The position numbers and the translations under genes were made by a program. Shown here one piece after another: positions 26,393 through 35,922 of a stretch of 64,000 nt of DNA. Origin of the DNA: Desulfopila sp. IMCC35008. Lineage in GTDB: Bacteria; Desulfobacterota; Desulfobulbia; Desulfobulbales; Desulfocapsaceae. Positions within the stretch are counted from its first letter, which is position 1, and every line of letters starts with the position of its first letter. The notes below the pieces were generated by a model. It ran no database searches, was not told where the DNA came from, and worked only from the letters and a program-made list of their open reading frames with translations. The DNA is taken from assembly GCF_010646885.2 (NCBI RefSeq), contig NZ_CP050700.1, positions 5,710,001-5,774,000 on the forward strand, given 5' to 3'.

Positions 26393-28928
26393 CTTGATGC
26401 CTCAGGTTAACCATTTCCTGGATTGCTTCATGGTAGGTTTTGCCATGAGCAACCATCTGCTCGATTTTTGCTATTTCGCTGGCCTTGGAAGTGTAGATGA
26501 AATAGGCGTAATCGTTGACCACCAGCCGGGCCACACCCACCCCAAAGGGGGTGTCAAAAAAGAGTTCGGAGTATTTTGGCGGATTGGATTTGACGCTTTT
26601 CAGCAGCTTGAGGGTGAAGTTGTCATAATCGATCAACCCTTTCTTTTGGGCCTGGTCAAAGTCGGTCGATTCCAGGTAAATTTTAAACGCCGAATTGGAG
26701 TTGATGACGTTTCCGACTTCCCCAAAGTTTTCCAGGTCGAGCAGGGATTGGGTGATGACCATGAAACTGCCGTTGTATTTCCTAGCCCGGCGGTAGCCTT
26801 CGTTGATGACTGGGGCGATCATGGCACCCTTGTCGAGAAATTGCCAGGCCTCGTCAAAGATGATGAGTCGCGGCCTGGATCGGTCGGAAAGATAGAGATC
26901 CTGGGTAACACCATTGATGATCAGAAGGGTCACGACCCGATACAGGTCCGGTTGAACCTTCAGGTTTTCCAGCTCGAGCACCACAAATTCATCCCGACGG
27001 ATGTCAAAGGTGCTTGGCCCGACGAAGAATTTACCGTGAAAGCCGTGGCTGGTGAATTCACGGATATTGAAGGCCATTTTTCTGGCAACTTCGATAAGCT
27101 TGCTGTTGTCGGCCATTTCATCCAGATCCGAGCCCGGCGCATTGGGGAACTTCATGAGAAATTCGTAGACTGTGTCTGCGTCAGCCTCTTGCCCCTTTTG
27201 CTGCCAGGCCCAGCGCACCGCGTTGCGGATCAGGTTCATCTCAGTGTCGTTGCATTTCTCCCGATCAGAGTTGGAATAAGCCATCTGCGCAAAGACTGCG
27301 GCGACACTTTTCAGCTCTTCGTCGGGTTCCCGTATATGGGTAAAGGGATTGAGACAAATGTTGATATTGGGGCCAAAGTCGAGATACTTGGCGCCAAGCA
27401 TATTGGCGATCTTTTTATATGAACCGCCGATGTCGATGATCCGCACCAGAGCACCGCACGCATAGTAGTTGAAGGCAATGAAGTTGACCTGGAACGATTT
27501 GCCTGATCCGGAGGTGGCACAGCAAAAGACGTTTTGGTTGGTGGCATGGGGATCAAAAAAATCAAGAGACACCAGCTGGCCTTTCCTGCCGGTGAAAATC
27601 AGCTTTGGCTCACCTCCGGAACCGGCAAAATCGCCTTGAACGGGGAGAAGCGGGGTAATCGATGGCACAGGGGCGATAAAGTCCCGCTCCAGGTTTTCAA
27701 TGTTTTTGCCGGTGGTATAGAGGCCGAACGGAAGCGAGGAGAGGAACAGGATTTTGAGGATCATGTTGTCCTGCTGCATTACATAGCCGTTATTTTCCCA
27801 CAATCGCCTGACCCGGGTGCAGGAATCCTTGGCCTGTTCGAGGTCGTCACTCCATACCCAGAATATGGGTAATATCTTAACGAACTTTTCCCCCCGTTCG
27901 AGGTCGTCGGTCGCGGCCAGATACTCCTCCTGTTTGCGCCGAAGAGTAGGAGAAAGAGAACCAACGGCCTGCTGGTTGAGTGTCAGGTTGCATTTGGCAT
28001 GCAGTTTCATCTCGAGGCCTGCCTCAAAAACGATATTAAAACCGTAAAGGAAATCGGTCTTGATCTGGTCGGCATCGGATATAACGCCCCATATTCCACC
28101 AAAGAGTGAATTGGTTTGCAGAGGATCGATACTGATGGGGATCACTTTGGGAGTTGTGCAGCAAAAATAATGTTTGCCTATCTGCATGTGATCTGATTCT
28201 TCCCGAATCACCGTATCGCTGTTGATGATCTGCTTGCGTATGGGGATGATCGGATTGTAGGTATGGAGGTTCTGTTCCGGATACTCATCAGGATAGCTGT
28301 TGAACAGCCTGCGACTCCATTCCAGCAGGGCTTGAGGGTGCATATGTCGAGGTGAGAGAAGTGCTGCTTTCAGGGTTTCATGTATTTGCCGTTTAATATC
28401 AAGTAGAGGTGCTGTTTTCTCTTTTTTTGCAAAATCTGCAGAGACTTTGAACTCCTGAGTGTCGCCAGGCATCTTGACAGCGACAAATAGCCTGAAATTG
28501 CGAACAGGGATATTGGAGCAGGCTTCCAGACCTTTCTTCCCCTCTACGAGGAATGACACTACAGCATCGGTATTGGTGCTGACAATGGTCTCGGCTCTGG
28601 TTCGGTTATCCTGGTAGCGGGAAAGGATCGGTTCGATATGGGAATCGGCATGAAAGAGAAGCTGAATAACACTGTCTTTTGGTAAACCTGCACGAAACAA
28701 CCCTTCAAGTGCAGTAATGGTTTTGGGACCTGCGTAGATCACCGGGGCGCACTCCCACAACAGGCCAAGGCTTCCATCCTGGTTCAGGTATATTTCCAGC
28801 TCTGGGTCATATGCCAGATAATTGAGATAGGAAGAAAACGGCGATCGGTTGGTCATCTTTTCCAGATCGCTATGTTTTAAATATTCCCTTGGGCCAAGGA
28901 GAATTCTCTGCAGGAACTCGGAAAGCAT
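26382..28928 (-). CDS. traC: Type IV secretion ATPase TraC (VirB4-like)
   Basis: An 848-residue TraC, the VirB4-like ATPase of F-type secretion. The N-terminal third has the TraC-specific FSSYLNYLAYDPELEIYLN block. Walker A CCATSGSGKSFQVNF lies near residues 466-480 and Walker B RLIIFDEAWQFLDKG near 688-702, followed by VITQSLLDL. It powers pilus assembly at the inner membrane. Its end overlaps traW, and it begins 3 bp after the traV stop, so it is co-transcribed with traV. Confidence 0.95.
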   Translation of the reverse strand: MLSEFLQRILLGPREYLKHSDLEKMTNRSPFSSYLNYLAYDPELEIYLNQDGSLGLLWECAPVIYAGPKTITALEGLFRAGLPKDSVIQLLFHADSHIEPILSRYQDNRTRAETIVSTNTDAVVSFLVEGKKGLEACSNIPVRNFRLFVAVKMPGDTQEFKVSADFAKKEKTAPLLDIKRQIHETLKAALLSPRHMHPQALLEWSRRLFNSYPDEYPEQNLHTYNPIIPIRKQIINSDTVIREESDHMQIGKHYFCCTTPKVIPISIDPLQTNSLFGGIWGVISDADQIKTDFLYGFNIVFEAGLEMKLHAKCNLTLNQQAVGSLSPTLRRKQEEYLAATDDLERGEKFVKILPIFWVWSDDLEQAKDSCTRVRRLWENNGYVMQQDNMILKILFLSSLPFGLYTTGKNIENLERDFIAPVPSITPLLPVQGDFAGSGGEPKLIFTGRKGQLVSLDFFDPHATNQNVFCCATSGSGKSFQVNFIAFNYYACGALVRIIDIGGSYKKIANMLGAKYLDFGPNINICLNPFTHIREPDEELKSVAAVFAQMAYSNSDREKCNDTEMNLIRNAVRWAWQQKGQEADADTVYEFLMKFPNAPGSDLDEMADNSKLIEVARKMAFNIREFTSHGFHGKFFVGPSTFDIRRDEFVVLELENLKVQPDLYRVVTLLIINGVTQDLYLSDRSRPRLIIFDEAWQFLDKGAMIAPVINEGYRRARKYNGSFMVITQSLLDLENFGEVGNVINSNSAFKIYLESTDFDQAQKKGLIDYDNFTLKLLKSVKSNPPKYSELFFDTPFGVGVARLVVNDYAYFIYTSKASEIAKIEQMVAHGKTYHEAIQEMVNLRHQGEL

Positions 28929-28931
28929 AGG

Positions 28932-29348
28932 CTATTGCTCCTCGAGGTCAGTCAGAACCCACTGCGAGTCCTCAATTTTGAGATAAACATAACGACTCAT
29001 GAACAGCTCTTCGTCTTCTCCTTTATAGGGGAGCAAGAGAACTCGAAGTATTTTGGGTGGCTGCAGGAGCGGCTTTGTTTCTTCTTTAAGAAGCTCGCTG
29101 ACTATTTTGTAACGGTTTTCTTGTAACTCTTTCTGGGCTGTTTCTGCAGGATCTGGGATAACCGCTGCTTCTGTCTTCGGATACCGGGCTTTTTGGTAAG
29201 CAGTGGGTGTGTCGATACATTCTCCAGCATCATCCTTTGCGCGACATTTGAAGTCCTCATTGTAGGGATTGAGCACAGGGCCACATCCGACCAGGAGGAC
29301 TAGAAATAGAAAAGAACTACAGCTTACAATTAGATTAATTATGTTCAC
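28932..29348 (-). CDS. traV: Conjugal outer-membrane lipoprotein TraV
   Basis: A 138-residue lipoprotein. The lipobox LLVGC sits at the end of a hydrophobic signal (FLFLVLLVGCGPVLNPYN), then CRAKDDAGECIDTPTAY, the TraV pattern of a short cysteine-containing segment. TraV forms the outer-membrane core with TraK and TraB. The start is GTG 29348. In F it directly follows traB; here traB lies 10.4 kb away beyond an insertion, so traV onward must be read through the insert or from a new promoter in 29349-30526. Confidence 0.88.
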   Translation of the reverse strand: MNIINLIVSCSSFLFLVLLVGCGPVLNPYNEDFKCRAKDDAGECIDTPTAYQKARYPKTEAAVIPDPAETAQKELQENRYKIVSELLKEETKPLLQPPKILRVLLLPYKGEDEELFMSRYVYLKIEDSQWVLTDLEEQ

Positions 29349-30526
29349 AGGTCATTTCCACGAGTCGAATTATTACCCCAACGGGTGTCCTAGGATTATC
29401 TGTTGTCCTATTATCTATTTTCTCAGGGGATGACTTGTGATGTGGAATGAAATAACGGGAAAAGAATTGATGGGATCAGTAGAAAGCTAGGTCTAAGTGC
29501 AATAATGGTGATGCGGAGTCAGTGTCTGTAACGCAATTCCTAGCAACTTGCCGCAGGGAAAAGGCTGCTATATGAAAGTTGATAGTAGGGGGGAATCTTA
29601 TGAGATCGGTATGTTCCCATAAGAAGGTATCAGGAAAAGTCTTTGGCAGTGCAAATCTCGAATATGCGATTGAAGGATAGTCACTATTAACCACGATTCC
29701 TAACACTACTCTGTGAGAGAAAAACAATCATAGTCTGGAATTATCTTCGGGCTAGAAATGGGTGGTTTTGAATGTGATCAGGATATTGATAAGAAAGTAG
29801 TATCTTGCATTCGGTTTACAAGAAATGGAGCAACAAATATGCGGGTTTCTTTGCCTGAAGTGGCAGTAGTGTACTTTGGGGGTTAACAGGAATAAGGTAA
29901 ACCCATCCCTCTGGCAAAGGGGGTAACCTTGCCAGTGCTAAGGTGATCAATACAAAGTATACCAGGCATGCTTGACAGCATATTCTTTAATTCTAAAAAA
30001 TAGGTGGCTAGGAGTTATTAGGGCCAACAGTTGCGACCTCTTGAATGCCATGGAAACTTCCCTGTTTTCATGTTCCTGTGCAACATCCTGATATTTAATG
30101 TTTTTAACGTGTTCGCTTGTTTGCTCATTTCGTTTTAACCCGGTTAATTTCGTCTAATTTGTACCTGTTTCACGAAAATCGTCTACGAATCGTCTACGGT
30201 TAATCTTTTAACTCATTCCCAAATATTCTTCACTCGAATGCATATGTAGATAGGTCCTGACGAAAAAAATGATCACTTGTTGAATTTTTTGTAGAAATAC
30301 TGATATGCATCATCTGCGTAGTGGATTCTATTTAATGTAGAATAGTTGTCTATTCAGACAATGTGGACACTAGGTTTGTTTAGTAATTAAAAAGTGCTAC
30401 ATGGTGGTGTTTTTGCAATTAATTACGTAGATGTACCTATTTACAAATCTTGAGGAAGTTGTTAGGCCATGGTGTGAGAAAGGAAATTAGTAATAATTGA
30501 ATACGCATCATTTTCTGGGGGGATAA
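29349..30526. other. Gene-free stretch between traV and the LRR gene
   Basis: No convincing coding region is seen over about 1.18 kb. The only open frame of note (29476-29727, minus strand, 83 codons) has no ribosome site and no recognisable family. The stretch is AT-rich, contains a direct repeat (30177-30198) and ends with a GGGGGG ribosome site just before the gene at 30527. A promoter for traV and the downstream tra genes would be expected on the minus strand here, but no convincing one was found. Confidence 0.6.
30177..30198 (+). repeat. Direct repeat of AATCGTCTACG
   Basis: Two exact adjacent copies of AATCGTCTACG (30177-30187, 30188-30198), with a related TTCGTCTA 30 bp upstream. The repeat lies in the insert-side gap between traV and the leucine-rich-repeat gene. 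It may be a recombinase or regulator binding site; nothing else supports a function. Confidence 0.6.
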
Positions 30527-33500
30527 ATGATTAAGCACACCTGGGCCATCCTAATAATTTTATTGTCACTCTTTGTCGGTAGTTCCTATTCTGCTGAACT
30601 TAAATGTTTAGATGCTTCTGAAGGTGTTTTTGTAAGAAGTTCTGGGCAACCAGTTATTGAATCATTAACATTCCCAGGTTTAGCCGGTCCAGCTCTTATA
30701 ACAATCCGTAATGGCGCTACTGATGATACCCTTGAAAGGGTAAGTAGTTCAGTCATATCAGTTAATGGAATTGATCTCGCAACACCGGATGTCTTTAATC
30801 AAAATGTTGGATTTGTTGAATTAGAAGTTGAGTTATTTGAAGGTGATAATGAATTAGCAGTTCAGTTAATGGGTAAACCAGGTGGCATAATATCTATTGA
30901 GATTATCCAAGAAGTTGATGCAGAAGCAGCTGCTTTTATAGGATCTTTGGGGGGAACCCTGGAAGTAACTAATCAAAATAGCCCCTTGTATCAAACCAAG
31001 CTCATCATCCCAGAAGGAGCAATTGATACAAAACAAGTAATTAGCATTTCAATACCTCAACAAGTTCCTGTAGTTCCAACTGAGGCAAATTCTGTATTCA
31101 TGGTTGAGCTTTTACCACATGGGTTATCACTTTTGAAACCAGTTGTACTATTATCTCCACCTGACCAATCATTCCAATATAGAATATGCTACGCTTACAA
31201 TGAAGCTCAAAACTCATGGACATACTGGCCTACTAGTTATGACAACATTTCTAATAGGTCAGAGGTTGAAATATCTCATTTTAGTTTCCATTCATGGTGG
31301 GAAGGGTTGGAAAAACAATGTGAAATTAGTTGGTATTATTTTGATACAACAACTTGTCCTTCTTATATCTGCCCTATAGATAGTGAAGGAAACCTTGACG
31401 ACTCCTTGTTTATTGGCATGATTGAAGAGGCAATGAGAAAGTGGGAGAAAACAATTAATAACGTTGTTCACTTTGAACGTACTTATAATAAAGAAAATGC
31501 AGATTTAATCCTATTATGGGACCTTTTCAAGGAAGATAATCCAAATATAGGGGTAGCATTTTATGCTGCTCCACTAGATGGAGTTTTTAAGCAAAGTATA
31601 ACATTTAACCTAAGATATACTTATCATTCTGCTACTTCAGACACGATGGTTCCTGCCGGCACAGTACCTTTTAGAGAGGTAGCATTACATGAGCTAGGTC
31701 ATACATTCTCCTTGCCGGACAATTTAAAAGATACATGGAGAAACGATTTTACCCCAATAATGGCTGGAAAGACTAATACTACCTATTCTAGGTATCCTTA
31801 TATTTCTTTATCGTCAGAAGATGTTGATAATATCACATTAGCCTATTGGAAAGAAAACCCAACAGGTTGTTCTGATACTGATAATGATTACATCCCAGAC
31901 TATTACGATAACTGCCCTGTTTACAATCCGTTACAAACTGATACTGATAGTGATGGAATAGGTAATGTTTGTGACGGGCCAGATGAAGTCGTCCTGCCTG
32001 GTGAAATATACCCGGAAAACAATGATTTAATAAATATATCTTCTGATAACTTATTTTTTTGGCCAGATTCAATAATTCCTGACGGGACCCAATATTGTAT
32101 CGTTATTCGTGATCGCGGTGGTTTGTTAAATGATAAAGAAGATGATGAAGAAGTTTTTAATACTTGTGAACTGGATCGTGATGAATATGAGGAATTCTCA
32201 GACCCAGAATATTTATTACTAGCAAATACATTATATCCGGGCCAGAACTACACATGGTCTGTTTTTGCTGAGACTTCTAATGGTGAATTTTATGGTGGGG
32301 AAATTTGGTTGAATTTCTCTACAACAGCAGAACAATCACCTTGCGAGCAAGGTAATCTTGATTTTTGTATATTTGAGCCAGATTGCGAATCTGCAGGTGG
32401 TTACTGGTGGAGTAATAACACTTGCCATAGCGAATCTGAAGCTCCAGTATGCATTGATTCAGATGATGATGGATTCTTTGTTGAGGAAGTTTGTGGTGCA
32501 GAAGTTGACTGTGATGATACAGATTCTAATACTTATCCTGGTGCTATTGATGTTTGTTATGACGGGATAGATAATAATTGTGATGGTGATATTGATGAAG
32601 GTTGTGGTGATGATAGTGTTTTATTTCCTGATCCCAACTTAGAGCAAGTAATTAGAGAAAAAATTCAGAAACCGACTGGAATGATATATGTTTCAGATTT
32701 GGAAAATATAACAGAGTTGTTTGCATTTAACCGTGGTATTGCAGATATATCCGGGTTACAGTATTGCATTAACTTAATAGATCTTAATCTTAACAAAAAT
32801 AATGTTTCAGATTTATCACCAGTTGCTCAGTTAACCGATTTGCAAGAATTAAGCATATGGGAGAATAAGGTCTTAGATTTAACTCCTCTGATCAATTTAT
32901 CAAAACTTCGTACTTTATGGGCCGGGGAGAACAATATCTCAAATTTAGCTCCTTTAGCAGAGCTTGATCAACTTATTGAATTATCTGTATCAGATAACCA
33001 AGTATCAGACTTGTCACCCTTAAGTGAGCTTATTAACTTGACAAGACTTGGTGTTGCTGCAAACAACGTTTCTGATTTGGCTCCAATAGCAGATTTAACC
33101 AACTTGTGGGATTTAGGACTGAGTGAAAATCAAATTAGTGATATCTCACCACTATATAAATTAACTAATTTGACTAGACTTTCTCTGGATCATAATTCGA
33201 TTACCGATATATCGCCATTAAGCAATATGCTTAGAATGGTTCGCTTATATCTGGATTATAACCAAATTGTTGACCTGTCTCCTTTGGCCCAGTTGATTAA
33301 TATTGTTGAGTTAGACTTAAGTTTAAATACTGGAATAAGTGATTTGGCACCGTTGAACAAATTAACCAGTCTGCAACAATTAACCGTTAGTGGGTATAGC
33401 ATTTATGATTTATCTCCTTTGAGCGGAATGAATAATCTGGTGTTTTTAGGAGTAACTGGGACAAATGTTTCAAACTTGTATCCATTATTGAATCTATCAA

Positions 33501-33691
33501 ATATTAGATTCCTGAACTTGGGATACAATCAAATATCAGATATTAGTATGATTAAAGATATCTCCGGAATCAGTAGTGGAGACAGGGTAGATATTCGATG
33601 TAATTCATTAAATGATGATGCATATAACCTGTATATTCCTGAGCTACAGAATTTAGGTGTTACGGTATATACTCAAACTAATTGTTACTGA
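30527..33691 (+). CDS. Secreted multidomain protein: metzincin-like, calcium-binding and leucine-rich repeats
   Basis: A 1054-residue exported protein with a signal peptide at residues 1-23. Domains in order: a ZU5-like beta region with KLIIPEGAID (~160-230); a zinc-protease-like segment with HELGHTFSLPD near 387-397 and a Met-turn-like PIMAG ~25 residues on; thrombospondin type 3-like Asp repeats DTDNDYIPDYYDNCP and DTDSDGIGNVCD (~446-485); a beta domain (~490-610); a MopE-like block CDDTDSNTYPGAIDVC (~660-695); and about 14 internalin-type leucine-rich repeats of 21-22 residues (NISDLSPLAELTNL-like, 705-1040). It is strongly AT-rich compared with the tra genes and was probably acquired separately. 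It may be a surface or secreted adhesin/protease; substrate unknown. Confidence 0.85.
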   Translation: MIKHTWAILIILLSLFVGSSYSAELKCLDASEGVFVRSSGQPVIESLTFPGLAGPALITIRNGATDDTLERVSSSVISVNGIDLATPDVFNQNVGFVELEVELFEGDNELAVQLMGKPGGIISIEIIQEVDAEAAAFIGSLGGTLEVTNQNSPLYQTKLIIPEGAIDTKQVISISIPQQVPVVPTEANSVFMVELLPHGLSLLKPVVLLSPPDQSFQYRICYAYNEAQNSWTYWPTSYDNISNRSEVEISHFSFHSWWEGLEKQCEISWYYFDTTTCPSYICPIDSEGNLDDSLFIGMIEEAMRKWEKTINNVVHFERTYNKENADLILLWDLFKEDNPNIGVAFYAAPLDGVFKQSITFNLRYTYHSATSDTMVPAGTVPFREVALHELGHTFSLPDNLKDTWRNDFTPIMAGKTNTTYSRYPYISLSSEDVDNITLAYWKENPTGCSDTDNDYIPDYYDNCPVYNPLQTDTDSDGIGNVCDGPDEVVLPGEIYPENNDLINISSDNLFFWPDSIIPDGTQYCIVIRDRGGLLNDKEDDEEVFNTCELDRDEYEEFSDPEYLLLANTLYPGQNYTWSVFAETSNGEFYGGEIWLNFSTTAEQSPCEQGNLDFCIFEPDCESAGGYWWSNNTCHSESEAPVCIDSDDDGFFVEEVCGAEVDCDDTDSNTYPGAIDVCYDGIDNNCDGDIDEGCGDDSVLFPDPNLEQVIREKIQKPTGMIYVSDLENITELFAFNRGIADISGLQYCINLIDLNLNKNNVSDLSPVAQLTDLQELSIWENKVLDLTPLINLSKLRTLWAGENNISNLAPLAELDQLIELSVSDNQVSDLSPLSELINLTRLGVAANNVSDLAPIADLTNLWDLGLSENQISDISPLYKLTNLTRLSLDHNSITDISPLSNMLRMVRLYLDYNQIVDLSPLAQLINIVELDLSLNTGISDLAPLNKLTSLQQLTVSGYSIYDLSPLSGMNNLVFLGVTGTNVSNLYPLLNLSNIRFLNLGYNQISDISMIKDISGISSGDRVDIRCNSLNDDAYNLYIPELQNLGVTVYTQTNCY

Positions 33692-33777
33692 TATCTTCTG
33701 TTATTTTCCATGGTCGCCCATAGTTTAATCAAATATACAAAAGTAACAGCAACGCCTTTTTTAAACTGCAAAGATAT

Positions 33778-33799
33778 TGCCTTGAAAAGGTATTTTTTT
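33778..33799 (+). terminator. Short hairpin with T-run after the LRR gene
   Basis: TGCCTT and AAGGTA form a six-pair stem (one G-T pair) with a 3-nt loop, followed by seven T residues, 87 bp after the stop codon of the leucine-rich-repeat gene. This has the form of a weak Rho-independent terminator. Confidence 0.5.
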
Positions 33800-34653
33800 A
33801 GGTGTTGTTTGCAGATATTATCTATTACTTATAATAATAAATGATTCTCAATTTATTTTTAGCGTTTAAATTAGACTATAAGCCATTTTAAAATTTTCAG
33901 GAATTATTTTGTGCAAGCATAATTGCACTCCAAAGTTAACAATTGGTCCAAAAGTATGACCTATCTTCACAGATTAATTATGAGGATTAGTTCTGAATCT
34001 TCTTCTTAACAAGGGAGGTAACATTTTTACCGGAATCGATGATTTAGTATATGGATATATTTCTTTATCTCCATCTTTTTAAATCAATAAAACGAACGTT
34101 ATTTTATCACGTATGCTGCTTAAGAAAACGTATACTTTTTTGATCGGTATACGTGATAAAAAAATCCAATTAACCCTTTTTGTTTATCTTTACCAGAAAT
34201 TCAAACTATGGATAGGTTGAGGAAGGGAGTATGAATGGCAAGCTCAGAATATTAGGATTGCCTTGACAAATATCCCCCAAACCAGAACTCCCCCTATCTT
34301 TATATTATTCCTGTGAGGGTAGACCTGGCTACTTCTCTGAAAACGCTCAGAAATGGAGCAACTGCAAAGTTTACGTATAACCAAAGAGCAGTTATTCTCA
34401 GGAACTGAGGCCTGCATTTAACATTGCAATTTTCAAAGGTCAACAGTTCTGTATTACCATTTAACTTAGGGTATTTACCGTGCAGGTAGGCTAGGAAGAA
34501 GGTCAAATAGAGTCACTGGTAATATTTTCAGACCTTTTCGATATGGCAACACTAGTGTGGGTACCAGCCACGTTAGCAAGTCCGGCAACATTGACTTGTT
34601 AGCTGTGACCAGCTGGGCAAACCTGATTCCAAGTTTTTGAATTTTATTCAAAA
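33800..34653. other. AT-rich non-coding stretch
   Basis: No gene is supported. Two short minus-strand open frames (34300-34506 and 34475-34657) overlap each other, lack ribosome sites and match nothing recognised; they may be decayed coding sequence. The stretch includes an inverted repeat at 34102-34161. Confidence 0.5.
34102..34161. repeat. Perfect 13-bp inverted repeat around a 34-bp spacer
   Basis: TTTTATCACGTAT (34102-34114) is repeated inversely as ATACGTGATAAAA (34149-34161). The spacer contains a further GTATAC. It could be a recombinase site, the end of a small lost element or a hairpin; there is no gene within 400 bp on either side to decide. Confidence 0.7.
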
Positions 34654-35040
34654 TCAAGATGAACAGCTATAGTGCGACACGCCACCAACGTTAAAAAACG
34701 GCCTAGGTTTTAGACGATAGTATTTATCCTCTACTTCTTGTGATTGCTCATCATATGGGTAGCTAAGTACTTCTTGCAACTCTCTAACTAAGGTGTAGTC
34801 ACCCTGCAAGGCTTGTTGGTAGGCGGGCACAATCAACCACTCTCGCCATGTATATTTTGGGTTAGTCTGTTTAATACTTGCTGATATCTCGGGCAAATTG
34901 CCGTCTTTAATGAGGATATCTGGCCAGCTTTTAACCAAGCTTGCCATTGCTCATCGAGTTGTTGTGAAGTATTAACGTATTTCAGACCTTGAATTATAGG
35001 TAGCTGCATGTCGTCGTCAGAGATCGCCTGTGGGCGTTTG
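34654..35040 (-). pseudogene. C-terminal remnant of selO (YdiU, pseudokinase AMPylator)
   Basis: The minus strand ends with the hallmark SelO tail: NPKYTWREWLIVPAYQQAL, then GDYTLVRELQEVLSYPYDEQ, KYYRLKPRPFF and a terminal GGVSHYSCSS. Just upstream, in another frame, MQLPIIQGLKYVNTSQQLDE and QWQAWLK continue the match back to about 35040. A frameshift near 34935-34945 separates the two parts, and the kinase-like body is missing. This is a decayed 3' fragment of a gene for a protein adenylyltransferase, brought into or stranded in the insertion. Confidence 0.65.
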
Positions 35041-35352
35041 AAGATCTTTTTATATCAGGCATATTGCATGGATTAGCAAGAACAGGAGCAGGGAGGCATC
35101 ATTTCAGTCGTGATTTTCAATAGGTTTTGCATCCCTACGTTTATGTCTATCTTGGACTGAAAAAGGCTCAGGTAAAATTCCGGTTACACAGGGAATTTCT
35201 CAATGTTAGTCTTTGCCACTTATCGAATTGTTACCCACGGAAAAGATCGAATCAGAGACTCTTAGTCGGGAGTTTGGACGTCCAATTGTTTCCGTAAAAT
35301 AGACATATAACAGAACGAGAAAGCTAAAATTTATTGATGTAAGTTGCGAGAC
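35041..35352. other. Non-coding stretch before the response regulator
   Basis: About 310 bp with no open frame of useful length and no repeat or hairpin that I can support. It may be the unrecognisable remainder of the selO fragment's flank. Confidence 0.4.
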
Positions 35353-35736
35353 TTAATGACTCATTTGAACAGTATTTTCCAACAGTTGTTTAACGGCTGT
35401 TTTGATCGAATAGATACTTGGAGGCTTGGAGATAAACAGAGTGTGGTGCAAGGAGCAGAATGATTCAAATTCATTTGTAACATTACCTGTACAAAAAATG
35501 AATTTTTCAAGAACCTCGGGTTTGATCATCTTGAGTTCATTATAGAGGTCTAGTCCGGTAAGCCGAGGCATTGTCACGTCACAAATAACCACATCATATT
35601 TATGGTTTCCTATCAGACTCAAAGCTTCCATACCATCACTGGCGGTAGTAATGTGTGCTTCGTCATCAAAGATGGCTGAAAAAATATTTCTTATTGCTTC
35701 ATCGTCATCAACTATCAGGAAATGCGGTCTATTCAT
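35353..35736 (-). CDS. CheY-like single-domain response regulator
   Basis: A 127-residue receiver domain with nothing attached. The acidic triad is at D10-D12, the phospho-acceptor at D53 (VVICDVTMPRL), the conserved Thr in FIFCTGN near residue 86 and the Lys in ISKPPS near 104. It should be phosphorylated by a histidine kinase, which is not in the window. It is divergent from the STAND-SARP regulator 187 bp away, with which it may share a promoter region. It sits in the insertion between traB and traV. Confidence 0.9.
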   Translation of the reverse strand: MNRPHFLIVDDDEAIRNIFSAIFDDEAHITTASDGMEALSLIGNHKYDVVICDVTMPRLTGLDLYNELKMIKPEVLEKFIFCTGNVTNEFESFCSLHHTLFISKPPSIYSIKTAVKQLLENTVQMSH

Positions 35737-35922
35737 TCTGTGATATCCTCTATTGTACGTGACTATTTTTTTCTCCCTGAAATTATCCTTAACTCACAGA
35801 GCTTAAAAATAACTTAAAATAGCGATAAGTATCATTTTCCTGTAAGGTGGCAGCTACATTTTTCTGGGTGTAGTGCCACAAATAACGACAAACTAATAAG
35901 TAATCCCTTTTACTAACTCATC

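Noticed and set aside
29476..29727. 83-codon minus-strand frame
   Set aside because: No ribosome site, no recognised family, and it lies in AT-rich gene-free DNA.
34300..34657. Two overlapping minus-strand frames of 60-68 codons
   Set aside because: They overlap each other, have no ribosome sites and resemble nothing; at best decayed coding sequence.
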